From Lampropedia cohaerens (GTDB lineage: Bacteria; Pseudomonadota; Gammaproteobacteria; Burkholderiales; Burkholderiaceae_C): a stretch of 64,000 bases of DNA. This document shows positions 28,301-38,590 of the stretch, one piece after another. How positions within the stretch are numbered: position 1 is the first letter of the stretch; every line of letters begins with the position of its first letter. The stretch lies in the NCBI RefSeq assembly GCF_001005215.1, contig NZ_LBNQ01000013.1, positions 1 through 64,000 on the forward strand, in the 5' to 3' direction. Both the position numbers and the translations under genes were made by a program. The notes beneath the pieces were generated by a model that worked only from the letters and a program-made list of their open reading frames with translations, had not been told where the DNA came from and made no database searches.

Positions 28301-31300
28301 CACGTTGCGCACGGCGCTGAGTAATTGCAGGAAGTTTTCTGAGCTGCCTGTGCGGCAGGTCACGATGCCACTGCAACTGCTGCAATCGATTCATCGTTTC
28401 TGAGCTGCCTGTGCGGCAGGTCACATCCTCGCCTGCAATGACCCTAAGGTCAGCCATTTCTGAGCTGCCTGTGCGGCAGGTCACGGCGCATCCTGGCAGG
28501 TCTCCGCGTGATCGCATTTCTGAGCTGCCTGTGCGGCAGGTCACTCTAGGTGGCCTTGACGGCTATTCTTCGGCATTTTCTGAGCTGCCTGTGCGGCAGG
28601 TCACGCAGAGCTGCGCCGCCAGTCCGATGCGCTGCATTTCTGAGCTGCCTGTGCGGCAGGTCACATTGCAGCGCTGCGCCGCGATCTCGCGCATGCTTTC
28701 TGAGCTGCCTGTGCGGCAGGTCACTGGGCACGTGGCCTGGCGTGGGTTTCGCCCGTTTTCTGAGCTGCCTGTGCGGCAGGTCACGGACGACGTGCTCTCA
28801 GAGGAGCCCGCCCAGTTTTCTGAGCTGCCTGTGCGGCAGGTCACCAGACGCTGTTTTTTGGCACATCCCCTAGCGTTTTCTGAGCTGCCTGTGCGGCAGG
28901 TCACGGGCGTAGCGTCAAACCCTCCTGATCGTTGCATTTCTGAGCTGCCTGTGCGGCAGGTCACAACGATGGAACCGCCGCGCACACACCAACAAGTTTC
29001 TGAGCTGCCTGTGCGGCAGGTCACATTGCGCAGATGACCGCTGCTGGCCCGGTGCATTTCTGAGCTGCCTGTGCGGCAGGTCACATCGCCCGGCCAATCA
29101 ACTGGTCGTGCCCGATTTTCTGAGCTGCCTGTGCGGCAGGTCACTGCTAGAGCAGGGTCGCGTGCGCATGCCTGGATTTCTGAGCTGCCTGTGCGGCAGG
29201 TCACTACCCGACGCGGTCATGATGGCATTAGTCGAATTTCTGAGCTGCCTGTGCGGCAGGTCACAACATCGGGGAATTCACGCTGCGCGGCCAGCATTTC
29301 TGAGCTGCCTGTGCGGCAGGTCACCGCAGACGTGCGCGCAGCGTCTCGGGATGAATTTTCTGAGCTGCCTGTGCGGCAGGTCACGGCGGCCAGAAGTGTT
29401 GTTTGCAGTCGTTGAATTTCTGAGCTGCCTGTGCGGCAGGTCACTGCCAGAAGGCCAAGCGCACTGTCCGCATCGATTTCTGAGCTGCCTGTGCGGCAGG
29501 TCACGATTTCATGCTCATGGAGTACAACATGATCGTTTTCTGAGCTGCCTGTGCGGCAGGTCACCGGAATCCCCGCGCGCGCAGTTGCTCGGTCACTTTC
29601 TGAGCTGCCTGTGCGGCAGGTCACCCGGTACAGTCGATCAAGACGGCCAGTGAGAATTTCTGAGCTGCCTGTGCGGCAGGTCACCCACCGATACCTGTCA
29701 ACCTCGGGACGGTGGATTTCTGAGCTGCCTGTGCGGCAGGTCACACTCTTTGCCGCCATCCAAGCAGCACCAACCATTTCTGAGCTGCCTGTGCGGCAGG
29801 TCACGCTGCGGTGCAGGCCCGACTGGATGCGTTGGATTTCTGAGCTGCCTGTGCGGCAGGTCACCCGGATGAGCGGCGTGAGCATCGTGCTGCTGCTTTC
29901 TGAGCTGCCTGTGCGGCAGGTCACACGGTGGCCGCGCCCGCGCCGCCCTATCCCAATTTCTGAGCTGCCTGTGCGGCAGGTCACGCCACGGCGGAACATT
30001 CATCATCACAGCCAACTTTCTGAGCTGCCTGTGCGGCAGGTCACATTCTGACATTTTCCGACGCGATTCCTCTGATTTTCTGAGCTGCCTGTGCGGCAGG
30101 TCACCGCCGCGTGTGGACGAAACTGAGCCGGGCCAATTTCTGAGCTGCCTGTGCGGCAGGTCACACGCCGAGCGACGTGTACTACATGGGTGCGCATTTC
30201 TGAGCTGCCTGTGCGGCAGGTCACGCCGCTGCGGCCTGGACGTACTGATCGACGTTTTTCTGAGCTGCCTGTGCGGCAGGTCACTGCTTGTCGCAAATAA
30301 GCAGGCAGTCCGGTATTTTCTGAGCTGCCTGTGCGGCAGGTCACGCCACGTGGCTGCATCCTCAATCGTTTCCAGCTTTCTGAGCTGCCTGTGCGGCAGG
30401 TCACTGCATCGGTGGGCGTGGGGTCAATGTGATGCTTTTCTGAGCTGCCTGTGCGGCAGGTCACCGGCAAGGCCCACACCGAAAAAAACAAAACGTTTTC
30501 TGAGCTGCCTGTGCGGCAGGTCACGACCCGCAGGCCATCGCACGCGCGGTGCGGCATTTCTGAGCTGCCTGTGCGGCAGGTCACTCTGCAAACCAAAGTC
30601 ACCACGAATAGACGCATTTCTGAGCTGCCTGTGCGGCAGGTCACGCCCGTTTTGTGGCGGTCCTGCGTCTATTCGTTTTCTGAGCTGCCTGTGCGGCAGG
30701 TCACGAGTCGCAAAGGGATTAATGGCTGCTCCTGCTTTTCTGAGCTGCCTGTGCGGCAGGTCACGTTTTGCCCGCGCCAGGCGAGCCGGTGATGATTTTC
30801 TGAGCTGCCTGTGCGGCAGGTCACCAGAGCAAGCCGGGTAGTTTGCGCTTGGTCTTTTTCTGAGCTGCCTGTGCGGCAGGTCACAGTACAAGCGCACGAT
30901 CTACACCAACATCAACTTTCTGAGCTGCCTGTGCGGCAGGTCACAAACATCTCCGCACTTGCGAGCGGCCCCAAATTTTCTGAGCTGCCTGTGCGGCAGG
31001 TCACACCTGTTCAATCTGTTCTTGATCGGCGGCGGTTTTCTGAGCTGCCTGTGCGGCAGGTCACACGGGCTACGTCATCCGCGAGGCGCTGGGCGATTTC
31101 TGAGCTGCCTGTGCGGCAGGTCACGGCCTCATCTGCTGCGATGGGGCGCGCGTCAGTTTCTGAGCTGCCTGTGCGGCAGGTCACTCGTTGAGCGCCGCGC
31201 GGGAGGAGGTGACCATTTTCTGAGCTGCCTGTGCGGCAGGTCACCCTGGGCGACGGCATCATGGCCACCGCAGACTTTTCTGAGCTGCCTGTGCGGCAGG

Positions 31301-34245
31301 TCACAGGAGGGACTGTGGCATTGGCAGCTGCCGTTATTTCTGAGCTGCCTGTGCGGCAGGTCACGGCATCCTGCACGCTGACGGCACCGCCGATCATTTC
31401 TGAGCTGCCTGTGCGGCAGGTCACAATGAGCGAGCCGCGCTAATCGTTGAGCTGCTTTTCTGAGCTGCCTGTGCGGCAGGTCACCCAGGCCATCAACTGG
31501 CAAATCACCCTCTAAATTTCTGAGCTGCCTGTGCGGCAGGTCACCGATGGTCGCGCCAGATACCGAAGGCCGCCAATTTCTGAGCTGCCTGTGCGGCAGG
31601 TCACAGCCTCACCCTGCGCGAGGAACGCTCCGACGATTTCTGAGCTGCCTGTGCGGCAGGTCACGACGCCGCCGCAGCCGCCGAGGAACAGGGCCATTTC
31701 TGAGCTGCCTGTGCGGCAGGTCACTCGGCGACGACCTGACCTACGACGAGCAAAACTTTCTGAGCTGCCTGTGCGGCAGGTCACGCTTGTCCGGCATGGT
31801 GGGCGCCACGTCGCATTTTCTGAGCTGCCTGTGCGGCAGGTCACTTTCGACGGCAAGCCGTGGCTTGGTCTTGATATTTCTGAGCTGCCTGTGCGGCAGG
31901 TCACGTTTTGCTCATTGCATCAATGGCCTTGCCATATTTCTGAGCTGCCTGTGCGGCAGGTCACATAGATAATCAGCAGCAGGCCGCCAGCTATGATTTC
32001 TGAGCTGCCTGTGCGGCAGGTCACACAAGCAACGTGGCTACGTCAGCATCCCTGAATTTCTGAGCTGCCTGTGCGGCAGGTCACAACGTCCAGCGCGTGT
32101 CGGCCCCTTCCAACATTTTCTGAGCTGCCTGTGCGGCAGGTCACGTGCGCTTGTACTCTGCGCCGGTATCAGGATCTTTCTGAGCTGCCTGTGCGGCAGG
32201 TCACGATGGCATTAGTCGAAGGCTGCGCATCGATGCTTTCTGAGCTGCCTGTGCGGCAGGTCACGATCTGGCGGGCCTTTGTGCACGATCGGCAGCTTTC
32301 TGAGCTGCCTGTGCGGCAGGTCACCAGAGCAAGCCGGGTAGTTTGCGCTTGGTCTTTTTCTGAGCTGCCTGTGCGGCAGGTCACTCCATCTGGTGCACCA
32401 CATCCGTAAACCGCCGGTTTCTGAGCTGCCTGTGCGGCAGGTCACCGAATGCGCGGGCCATGGCCGCAGTGCGGTCATTTCTGAGCTGCCTGTGCGGCAG
32501 GTCACTCTTTTGGTGCGAATTGGTGCTGAACGGCATCTTTCTGAGCTGCCTGTGCGGCAGGTCACGGCATGTACTACCAGCGCAATCAGCAGAAAAATTT
32601 CTGAGCTGCCTGTGCGGCAGGTCACAGTGGGGGTGACGGCATCCATGTCGGCCCTGGTTTCTGAGCTGCCTGTGCGGCAGGTCACGGGCTCTTGTGCGGT
32701 GGGTGGAACGTGGACACTTTCTGAGCTGCCTGTGCGGCAGGTCACTGCGTGCGCTTTAGTCAACGTTCCGGGCTTGATTTCTGAGCTGCCTGTGCGGCAG
32801 GTCACTTGCAAAATCTGAAGTTCCGCTTCCCGTGTCATTTCTGAGCTGCCTGTGCGGCAGGTCACGATGTTGGTCATCAGCGCCTGCATCTCCAGCTTTT
32901 CTGAGCTGCCTGTGCGGCAGGTCACGATAGATCCGCGTTCCACGCGCCCCGCTCGCATTTCTGAGCTGCCTGTGCGGCAGGTCACCAAGTTGCGCCTCAG
33001 ATCGGCTTGACTGCAGATTTCTGAGCTGCCTGTGCGGCAGGTCACTCATCAAACGATTTTCCGTGCGCCTCGATCGCTTTCTGAGCTGCCTGTGCGGCAG
33101 GTCACGGGGATAGGCGCTTGGTCATGCCATCTCCGTATTTCTGAGCTGCCTGTGCGGCAGGTCACCAGGATTTGGTCTTCCAGGGTTTGCAGGTATTTTT
33201 CTGAGCTGCCTGTGCGGCAGGTCACTGGCGATGATATGGCAGCAAAAATGTCTGACATTTCTGAGCTGCCTGTGCGGCAGGTCACCATCACCCCCGCCGA
33301 TGGCCAGGCCATCACATTTTCTGAGCTGCCTGTGCGGCAGGTCACTATCGACGGTCGAGCTGGTCAGAGAAACAGATTTTCTGAGCTGCCTGTGCGGCAG
33401 GTCACTTGCATTACTCATCGTTTGCGCTCCCGGTGATTTTCTGAGCTGCCTGTGCGGCAGGTCACCAGCAGCAGATGTCGTTCTACCTCGAATCGATTTT
33501 CTGAGCTGCCTGTGCGGCAGGTCACTCCAGGCGGTCTGTTTTCGGCCAGTATTTGTATTTCTGAGCTGCCTGTGCGGCAGGTCACATCAATTCGGAGAGA
33601 CTCGGAAACTCTATATCTTTCTGAGCTGCCTGTGCGGCAGGTCACCGCAATAAAGCGCGGGCCAACGCCCTGCGCGTTTTCTGAGCTGCCTGTGCGGCAG
33701 GTCACGCTATCTGGATACTCCGTTTAGTTCCCCATCCTTTCTGAGCTGCCTGTGCGGCAGGTCACTTCCTGCATGAGGCCAGGACTTACAGCTACAATTT
33801 CTGAGCTGCCTGTGCGGCAGGTCACAAGCAATTTTTGCGCTTCCTCGACCATCTCTATTTCTGAGCTGCCTGTGCGGCAGGTCACCGCATCATCTCGCGG
33901 TACGAATGCGACCACATTTTCTGAGCTGCCTGTGCGGCAGGTCACATTGTCCTTCTGATTGGTTTGTTTCTGGATCTTTTCTGAGCTGCCTGTGCGGCAG
34001 GTCACAGTGGGATGTTGGTATCTGGATGAAGAATGCATTTCTGAGCTGCCTGTGCGGCAGGTCACGGCATGGTCGCGGCGCACGGCATGCCGGATGATTT
34101 CTGAGCTGCCTGTGCGGCAGGTCACCCGGGTGGCCGAGTTTGAGCCGAATTCTGATTTTTCTGAGCTGCCTGTGCGGCAGGTCACGAAGCGGTTGCTACC
34201 ACTTTAACGCCCCTGGTTTTCTGAGCTGCCTGTGCGGCAGGTCAC
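25396..34245 (-). CRISPR. Type I-F CRISPR array, 148 repeats and 147 spacers
   Basis: A 28-bp repeat recurs every 60 bp. In transcript orientation it starts GTGAC, has the palindrome CTGCCGCACAGGCAG (5-bp stem, GCACA loop) and ends CTCAGAAA, the expected 8-nt 5' handle after Cas6f cleavage. I counted 148 repeats from the register: starts run from 25396 to 28336, 28397 to 32357, and 32418 to 34218, each in 60-bp steps. All spacers are 32 nt except two of 33 nt (28364-28396 and 32385-32417). Only two repeats vary: the terminal one at 25396 (first base, plus strand) and one at 26776-26803 (G to A at base 24). The leader and cas genes are at the high-coordinate end, so the array is transcribed leftward and the newest spacers lie near 34200. 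Confidence 0.99.
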
Positions 34246-34261
34246 TAGATTGTAAGTCGCT

Positions 34262-34274
34262 CAATCCATTGATT
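34262..34274 (-). promoter_or_regulatory. IHF site, leader-proximal
   Basis: The minus strand reads AATCAATGGATTG, a perfect match to WATCAANNNNTTR. It ends 16 bp from the first repeat. Confidence 0.8.
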
Positions 34275-34299
34275 TTTAAAGAACAAGTCCAATGACCAG

Positions 34300-34328
34300 G
34301 CAAAGCACCCAAATACTTGGGTGTTTGC
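34300..34328. repeat. Inverted repeat in the leader
   Basis: CACCCAA, a 4-base loop and TTGGGTG form a perfect 7-bp stem (34306-34323), extended by GCAAA/TTTGC with one bulged base. It sits between the two IHF sites. Confidence 0.75.
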
Positions 34329-34341
34329 TAAGTGCTTGATT
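34329..34341 (-). promoter_or_regulatory. IHF site, leader-distal
   Basis: The minus strand reads AATCAAGCACTTA, again a perfect match to WATCAANNNNTTR, 67 bp upstream of the proximal site. Confidence 0.75.
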
Positions 34342-34375
34342 TTGCTGGATGCTCAGATGGCATCAGGAAAAAGGG

Positions 34376-34942
34376 TCAAAACCACGGCACGGTAGCGGTG
34401 GCGCTGAGTCCGTACGTGTTGAAGGTGCCGCCAACGGCTTGAGATGTTGGCGCGCTGACTTTCACAAAGAGTTGGAATGACTGACCGGTGCTGCTGCTGC
34501 GAATGTGCACGAACGGCAAATCGGGCTTGCGTTCGATGTCATCCGGTATGGCTGCGGCGGCCTGGTCGGCGGTTTCGCCCTTGCGTTTGATGCGGCGGCG
34601 GCGCAGGCGCTCTGCGCTGGTTTTGAACTGGCGGCGCTGTACGGTGCAGTGCTTGGCATCGGCGGGAGCGGCTTGCATGGGGCTGAGGCGCACGTGATCG
34701 CGCATGCCGGCGAGCCAGTTGCTGCCCATCAATGCATCCAGTGCAGCGGCGCTGCCGTGCAGGCGCAATACCGGGCCTATGGCGCGCGGTATGCGGCTGT
34801 AGTGTGGAAAGCTCACGCCGATGTCACCAGCGGCCCTTTGCACCAGCGCGCGGTGCAGCTTGGTGTAGAGCGCTCCCATGAGCATGCTTTCGGCAAATTC
34901 CGGATCCGGCAGCACGCGGATGTCGATGTAATGCGTGGTCAT
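34376..34942 (-). CDS. cas6f: CRISPR endoribonuclease Cas6f (Csy4)
   Basis: Cas6f binds the repeat hairpin and cuts at its 3' base to release crRNAs, staying bound to the 3' handle. The family start is HYIDIRVLPDPEF, the catalytic His is in LYTKLHRAL (His30 with this start), and the C-terminal motif GTFNTYGLSATATVPWF fits Csy4. A basic stretch, AERLRRRRIKRKG, corresponds to the arginine-rich RNA-binding helix. An upstream Met at 34960 gives an ATGA overlap with csy3, but homology supports 34942. It is the last cas gene before the leader. Confidence 0.95.
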   Translation of the reverse strand: MTTHYIDIRVLPDPEFAESMLMGALYTKLHRALVQRAAGDIGVSFPHYSRIPRAIGPVLRLHGSAAALDALMGSNWLAGMRDHVRLSPMQAAPADAKHCTVQRRQFKTSAERLRRRRIKRKGETADQAAAAIPDDIERKPDLPFVHIRSSSTGQSFQLFVKVSAPTSQAVGGTFNTYGLSATATVPWF

Positions 34943-34956
34943 GGCGCTGACCTCGC

Positions 34957-35976
34957 TCAATTGCCTGCATCGCCAAACACACCGCCACGGATGAGTACGG
35001 CCATGACGAAGTGTTGCTGCTCCAGCGGTGCTACTTTGTCCTTCAGGATCCAGTCGTCCAGCAGGTTGTAGAAGTCCAGCTTTTGCTTGGGCTGCCGATA
35101 GGCCCTTCCCTGCGTGGTGACGGAGCCGTAGGGTTCCACTGCAATGGGGCCCAGTTCACTGGCGCCTTCGTACCAGTCATCAATGCTGCGGATGGCATTG
35201 CCCAGCTTTTGTGAATGGATGGCAGCCACGTCACCCACGTGGTAGAGCGTTTTGCTCTTATCCCCGCGGCCGCGCTCCAGAATCAGCTCCTGCGATGGGA
35301 AGACTTCCTGCCCTTTTCCTAAGCGGGCGTAGGCGGTGATTTGCAGCAGCACGTGCTGTTCACCGGCCAGCCCTTGTGCGATGAGAGCGGCCAGCGCGTC
35401 ACGGTCACCGCTGGCGCTGCCGGCGTCGAAGTTGCGCAGGCTCAGTTGCAGCGCATCAAAGGTCCAGCTTTGTGTGGCCTTGCCTTTTTCGAGTCGTTCA
35501 ATGGTCACTTGCACCTGTTCGGCGCCCACGCGGTTGCGCCACAAAAAGCGGCCATTGGCCAGGTTGTGTGCGTAGCGCTTGGCCAGCTCGCCAAAGCCGT
35601 TGGCTTGCACATAGCTGGCAACCGTGGCCACCAGCTTGGCCTGGTAGTCGGCGTTGTTGCAGGCCGATGGCGTGCCTGTGCCTGGCAGCACGCGCAAGGT
35701 GAAGCTGACTTTCAGCGTATCGGCATCGGCAGGCAATGTGGCGACATCCACCGTTTGCAGGTTGGGGTTTTCAATTGCGGCATCCAGTTTGGCGGGGTCC
35801 TGGTCTTTGGTTTTCAGGCGGTTGGAGATGGTGCCGCGTACCGATTTCTCGCGCAGGCCGATGGCTGCCCATTGCGCGGTTTGTTCCCTTGCCTCCCATT
35901 GGCCTGCGTACATCAGGGCATCGGATGGATCGAGTTTGCGTTCAAAGGCGAGGACGGAAGCGGTTTTCAAAGACAT
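34957..35976 (-). CDS. csy3: Type I-F Cascade backbone subunit Csy3 (Cas7f)
   Basis: Csy3 forms the six-subunit backbone that holds the crRNA spacer, one subunit per 6 nt. The 339-residue sequence starts [20 protein letters not shown], and [10 protein letters not shown] and [12 protein letters not shown] are recognisable family segments. An AAAGGAAC ribosome binding site precedes the ATG. It lies 30 bp after csy2 and overlaps the upstream cas6f Met codon. Confidence 0.96.
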   Translation of the reverse strand: MSLKTASVLAFERKLDPSDALMYAGQWEAREQTAQWAAIGLREKSVRGTISNRLKTKDQDPAKLDAAIENPNLQTVDVATLPADADTLKVSFTLRVLPGTGTPSACNNADYQAKLVATVASYVQANGFGELAKRYAHNLANGRFLWRNRVGAEQVQVTIERLEKGKATQSWTFDALQLSLRNFDAGSASGDRDALAALIAQGLAGEQHVLLQITAYARLGKGQEVFPSQELILERGRGDKSKTLYHVGDVAAIHSQKLGNAIRSIDDWYEGASELGPIAVEPYGSVTTQGRAYRQPKQKLDFYNLLDDWILKDKVAPLEQQHFVMAVLIRGGVFGDAGN

Positions 35977-36006
35977 GGTGGTTCCTTTCGGTTCAGCAAT
36001 TTCAAG

Positions 36007-37107
36007 TCAATGTGGTGCGATGGGTGATGGGTTATCCGCAGTCGATTCCGTTGCCGCACTGCCATACGGCGCAAGGGCTGCTTCCGGCGCGTCATGCTCA
36101 GGTTCCGGTGGCACGTAGCCGCTGCGCGCTCGGTACAGGCCGCGCTCGGGCTGGCTGTCCGCCCACCACAGCAAATCACTGATGTCGCGCATGCGGTGCG
36201 GGCTCACCCACTGGCCTACCGAATACAAGCTCTCCACAAACCGGAATGGCGTTGTGCGATCTCTGGCGTTGGCGACCAGCCCGGGCGCGTACAGTTCAGA
36301 CAGCGCGCCATACCCTACTGGGATGGGCACCAGCCAGCCAGAGCCTTGGGGGCGATCATGGGACCAGACGATCTTGGGTTGGCCGTTTGCCTGCTCCTCC
36401 TCATGGCTGCGCCAGTTGAAGCGGGCCAGATCCAGCCAGGCATCCAGGGCTGTGGCATTGGCATCCTGCGCTTGCAGCTTGGCCAAGCGCTTGACCAGCA
36501 GGTCATCACGGCCCACCAGCGCAAAACCGGGTAGCAGGCGGCGGCGCAGCAGGCGGAACTGTCCGGCGCGTTTCTCTGCATCGGCCTCCATCAAAATGAG
36601 CGACGGCGTGATGGATTGGCCCGGCTGTGGCCTGTGGTGGATGACTGAGCCACCCGCAATGCGCATGGTGCTAAGTAATTCTCGAATCTTCCACGCCAAG
36701 GCTTGGCGCGCCGCTGCATCGGTCGTGAAGGGGTTGTCGGCAGCTTCCTGATCGACGCCGACCTGGAACACCAACGAGATATCCAGGTGAATGCGGCCTT
36801 CCTCGACGATGGCTGCGGTGCTGCCGTCTTTCTCAACCGGGTTGCGCGTCAAACGGAAGGTCTTGACATAGCCATCGTTGACCTGCTCCTCGTGCCAGTG
36901 GCAGACCACGCCTACCTTCTCAAAAAACAGACAGTCGGTTCCCGCTTCCACCAGCTTGCGCTCCAGCGCCCATTGCAGACCCAGAAACGCCGTGATGGAG
37001 GGAAAGCCATGCGTGAGGGGGCTGGAAATCGCATTAGCGTTTTGCACGCGCAGGTGCGGAATCACCAGCAGCCATTTGTTTGCCATAGCATGCAAGTCCT
37101 GTGTCAT
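36007..37107 (-). CDS. csy2: Type I-F Cascade subunit Csy2 (Cas5f)
   Basis: Csy2 caps the crRNA 5' handle together with Csy1. The 366-residue protein contains WLLVIPHLRVQNANAISSPLTHGFPSITAFLG, the typical N-terminal RAMP region, and IAGGSVIHHRP further on. The ATG at 37107 overlaps the csy1 stop (ATGA); a second Met seven codons later (37086) is nearer to the family start. The C-terminus is rich in Pro and Ala. Confidence 0.95.
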   Translation of the reverse strand: MTQDLHAMANKWLLVIPHLRVQNANAISSPLTHGFPSITAFLGLQWALERKLVEAGTDCLFFEKVGVVCHWHEEQVNDGYVKTFRLTRNPVEKDGSTAAIVEEGRIHLDISLVFQVGVDQEAADNPFTTDAAARQALAWKIRELLSTMRIAGGSVIHHRPQPGQSITPSLILMEADAEKRAGQFRLLRRRLLPGFALVGRDDLLVKRLAKLQAQDANATALDAWLDLARFNWRSHEEEQANGQPKIVWSHDRPQGSGWLVPIPVGYGALSELYAPGLVANARDRTTPFRFVESLYSVGQWVSPHRMRDISDLLWWADSQPERGLYRARSGYVPPEPEHDAPEAALAPYGSAATESTADNPSPIAPH

Positions 37108-38474
37108 GGTGCATTTCCTTTGCGGCTGGGGATGTACTGCGGCGCGGCATTGGCAGTGCGCGCACTGTGCAGGGTGCTGGCCCAGCCGCCCTCGCCCTCA
37201 TCAAGCAACAACTCTTTCTGCCACTGGCGGTGCTCTGCCTCGCCCACTGGTAGCTTGCCTGCCAGTTGGGCATTGAGCCAGTTGCCAAAGCGATGGCCGA
37301 TTTGCGCCGGCCAATCCATGGCCTGCCACTGCGCGTTGAATTCCTCGTCGTGCTGCGCGCGTTGCGGGTTCAGCCAGAGTTGCTCGGCAGCCACCAGCTT
37401 GCAACGCGCATCGGCCGTCCAGGTTTCGCCATAGGCTTGAGCCCATTCGCGCTGAAGTTCAGCGGCCATCAGTACCAAGTCATCAATCAAGCCGGCCACA
37501 TGCTCATCCACCTGACGGCGCGTCTCCGTGTTGGCTGGCGGGTCGGTCAGCAAGAAATCCAGCAAGGCTTGGATGCCAGCCCTGACGCCCTCGCGATGCA
37601 GCAGCACCTCATCAATCACCGAACGAATGCCCCAGGGCGCACGCAGACGGCTGCGCCAGCTTGGCGGCAGGGACGCCAGCAGGTAGTTGTTGCCACCGCG
37701 CTCGCTGTTGAGCTGCGAAATATTCTGTGGCTTGGTGCCTCCCAGCTTCTGCACGGCCAGCTGGGGGTAGTCACGAAAGACGCCATCGTGCATCTTTCCT
37801 TCGCGTCTGGCGGCGCGGGCCTGCTTGTTGGCTTCACCAAAACGCGCCTCTTGCACGTCCTGGTACACGGCATGGGCCAGCGAGGTGGCATACAGCGGTG
37901 CCAGCAGGTGGTAGTCCTCATCGGCACTGGCGTCGCTGCCAACCATCCAGTAGAGCTGTTTGGCGCGGGCGTGGCTACTGATGCCCGCGCCTCGCTCCTG
38001 AGTGAGGCTGATAAAAGCGCTGGCCCATTCCTTTGCTTGCTGCTCGTCATCACTCAACGCGTGCAACGCCGCGTCATCACCTGCAAGCAACAGATCAAGC
38101 AAGCTGATGCCATCAATGTCAATTTTCAGGAATTTATAGACATCAAGTGCAGCGGCATTGCCCACGACGTCGCTGGAGAAGTTACCCGCTAGTGAATGAC
38201 TGCCGACCAGCTCGTGCTGAGGCAACTGTGTGGGCGTTCTGTATAGGTTCGTGCCGCGCGCATCCGGATGAATTGGCTTGAGTGCGTGCGTGACGGCCTG
38301 AATCTGTTTCACGCGGCGGGCAGCATCCTGTAGCCAGGTGGCCGGCTGAAACTGTGCCTCCAATGCAACGCGTTTGGGATCGTCGATTGCAAGCTTGCTC
38401 AGTTTGTCCTGCAAACGGTCATGCAAGAACGTCTGAATGGCGCTACGAACGCGGAGAGTCTGTTCCGTAGGCAT
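37104..38474 (-). CDS. csy1: Type I-F Cascade large subunit Csy1 (Cas8f)
   Basis: Csy1 recognises the PAM and the crRNA 5' handle and recruits Cas2-3. Family regions seen include AVTHALKPIHPDARGTNLY, ALDVYKFLKIDIDG and KPQNISQLNSERGGNNYLLASLPPSW. I chose the ATG at 38474 because a strong GGAAGGAA Shine-Dalgarno lies five bases upstream; the open frame extends to a GTG at 38534 that has no good site. With this start the protein has 456 residues. It heads the csy1-csy2-csy3-cas6f operon and is preceded by its own promoter, so effector genes can be regulated apart from cas1-cas2-3. Confidence 0.95.
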   Translation of the reverse strand: MPTEQTLRVRSAIQTFLHDRLQDKLSKLAIDDPKRVALEAQFQPATWLQDAARRVKQIQAVTHALKPIHPDARGTNLYRTPTQLPQHELVGSHSLAGNFSSDVVGNAAALDVYKFLKIDIDGISLLDLLLAGDDAALHALSDDEQQAKEWASAFISLTQERGAGISSHARAKQLYWMVGSDASADEDYHLLAPLYATSLAHAVYQDVQEARFGEANKQARAARREGKMHDGVFRDYPQLAVQKLGGTKPQNISQLNSERGGNNYLLASLPPSWRSRLRAPWGIRSVIDEVLLHREGVRAGIQALLDFLLTDPPANTETRRQVDEHVAGLIDDLVLMAAELQREWAQAYGETWTADARCKLVAAEQLWLNPQRAQHDEEFNAQWQAMDWPAQIGHRFGNWLNAQLAGKLPVGEAEHRQWQKELLLDEGEGGWASTLHSARTANAAPQYIPSRKGNAP

Positions 38475-38590
38475 GGGGATTCCTTCCGAGGAATTGAAGA
38501 ACTGTAGAGTTCCGGAGCGGCGCTGCTGTGGCACTCGGACGAGACGGAGTAATTACCTCACGCGTTGACGCGCCGTCCTGATTGAGCTCG

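Larger units (their letters stand above)
34246..34375 (-). promoter_or_regulatory. CRISPR leader of the type I-F array
   Basis: This 130-bp AT-richer region lies between the cas6f stop and the first repeat. It holds two perfect IHF consensus sites and a hairpin between them, and it should contain the array promoter. A weak promoter candidate on the minus strand is TTGCCT, 17 bp, TTTAAA. In type I-F systems IHF bending of the leader is needed for Cas1-Cas2-3 integration at the first repeat. Confidence 0.85.

Noticed and set aside
28364-32417. The two 33-nt spacers as signs of a special class.
   Set aside because: One-base length variation is normal in acquisition and both are flanked by perfect repeats.
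27919-33086. Shared 10-11-base words between other spacers, such as ATCAAACGAT in spacers near 28004 and 33046.
   Set aside because: Short matches not at spacer ends are expected by chance among 147 spacers.
25308-34207. Many open frames of 60-330 codons with repeated ELPVRQVT, FLSCLCGRS, CDLPHRQLR or VTCRTGSSE blocks.
   Set aside because: They are translations of the CRISPR repeat in different frames, kept open by the 60-bp period. They are not genes.
38475-38534. A longer Csy1 starting at GTG 38534.
   Set aside because: The extra 20 residues look like leader translation, and the strong GGAAGGAA site favours the ATG at 38474.
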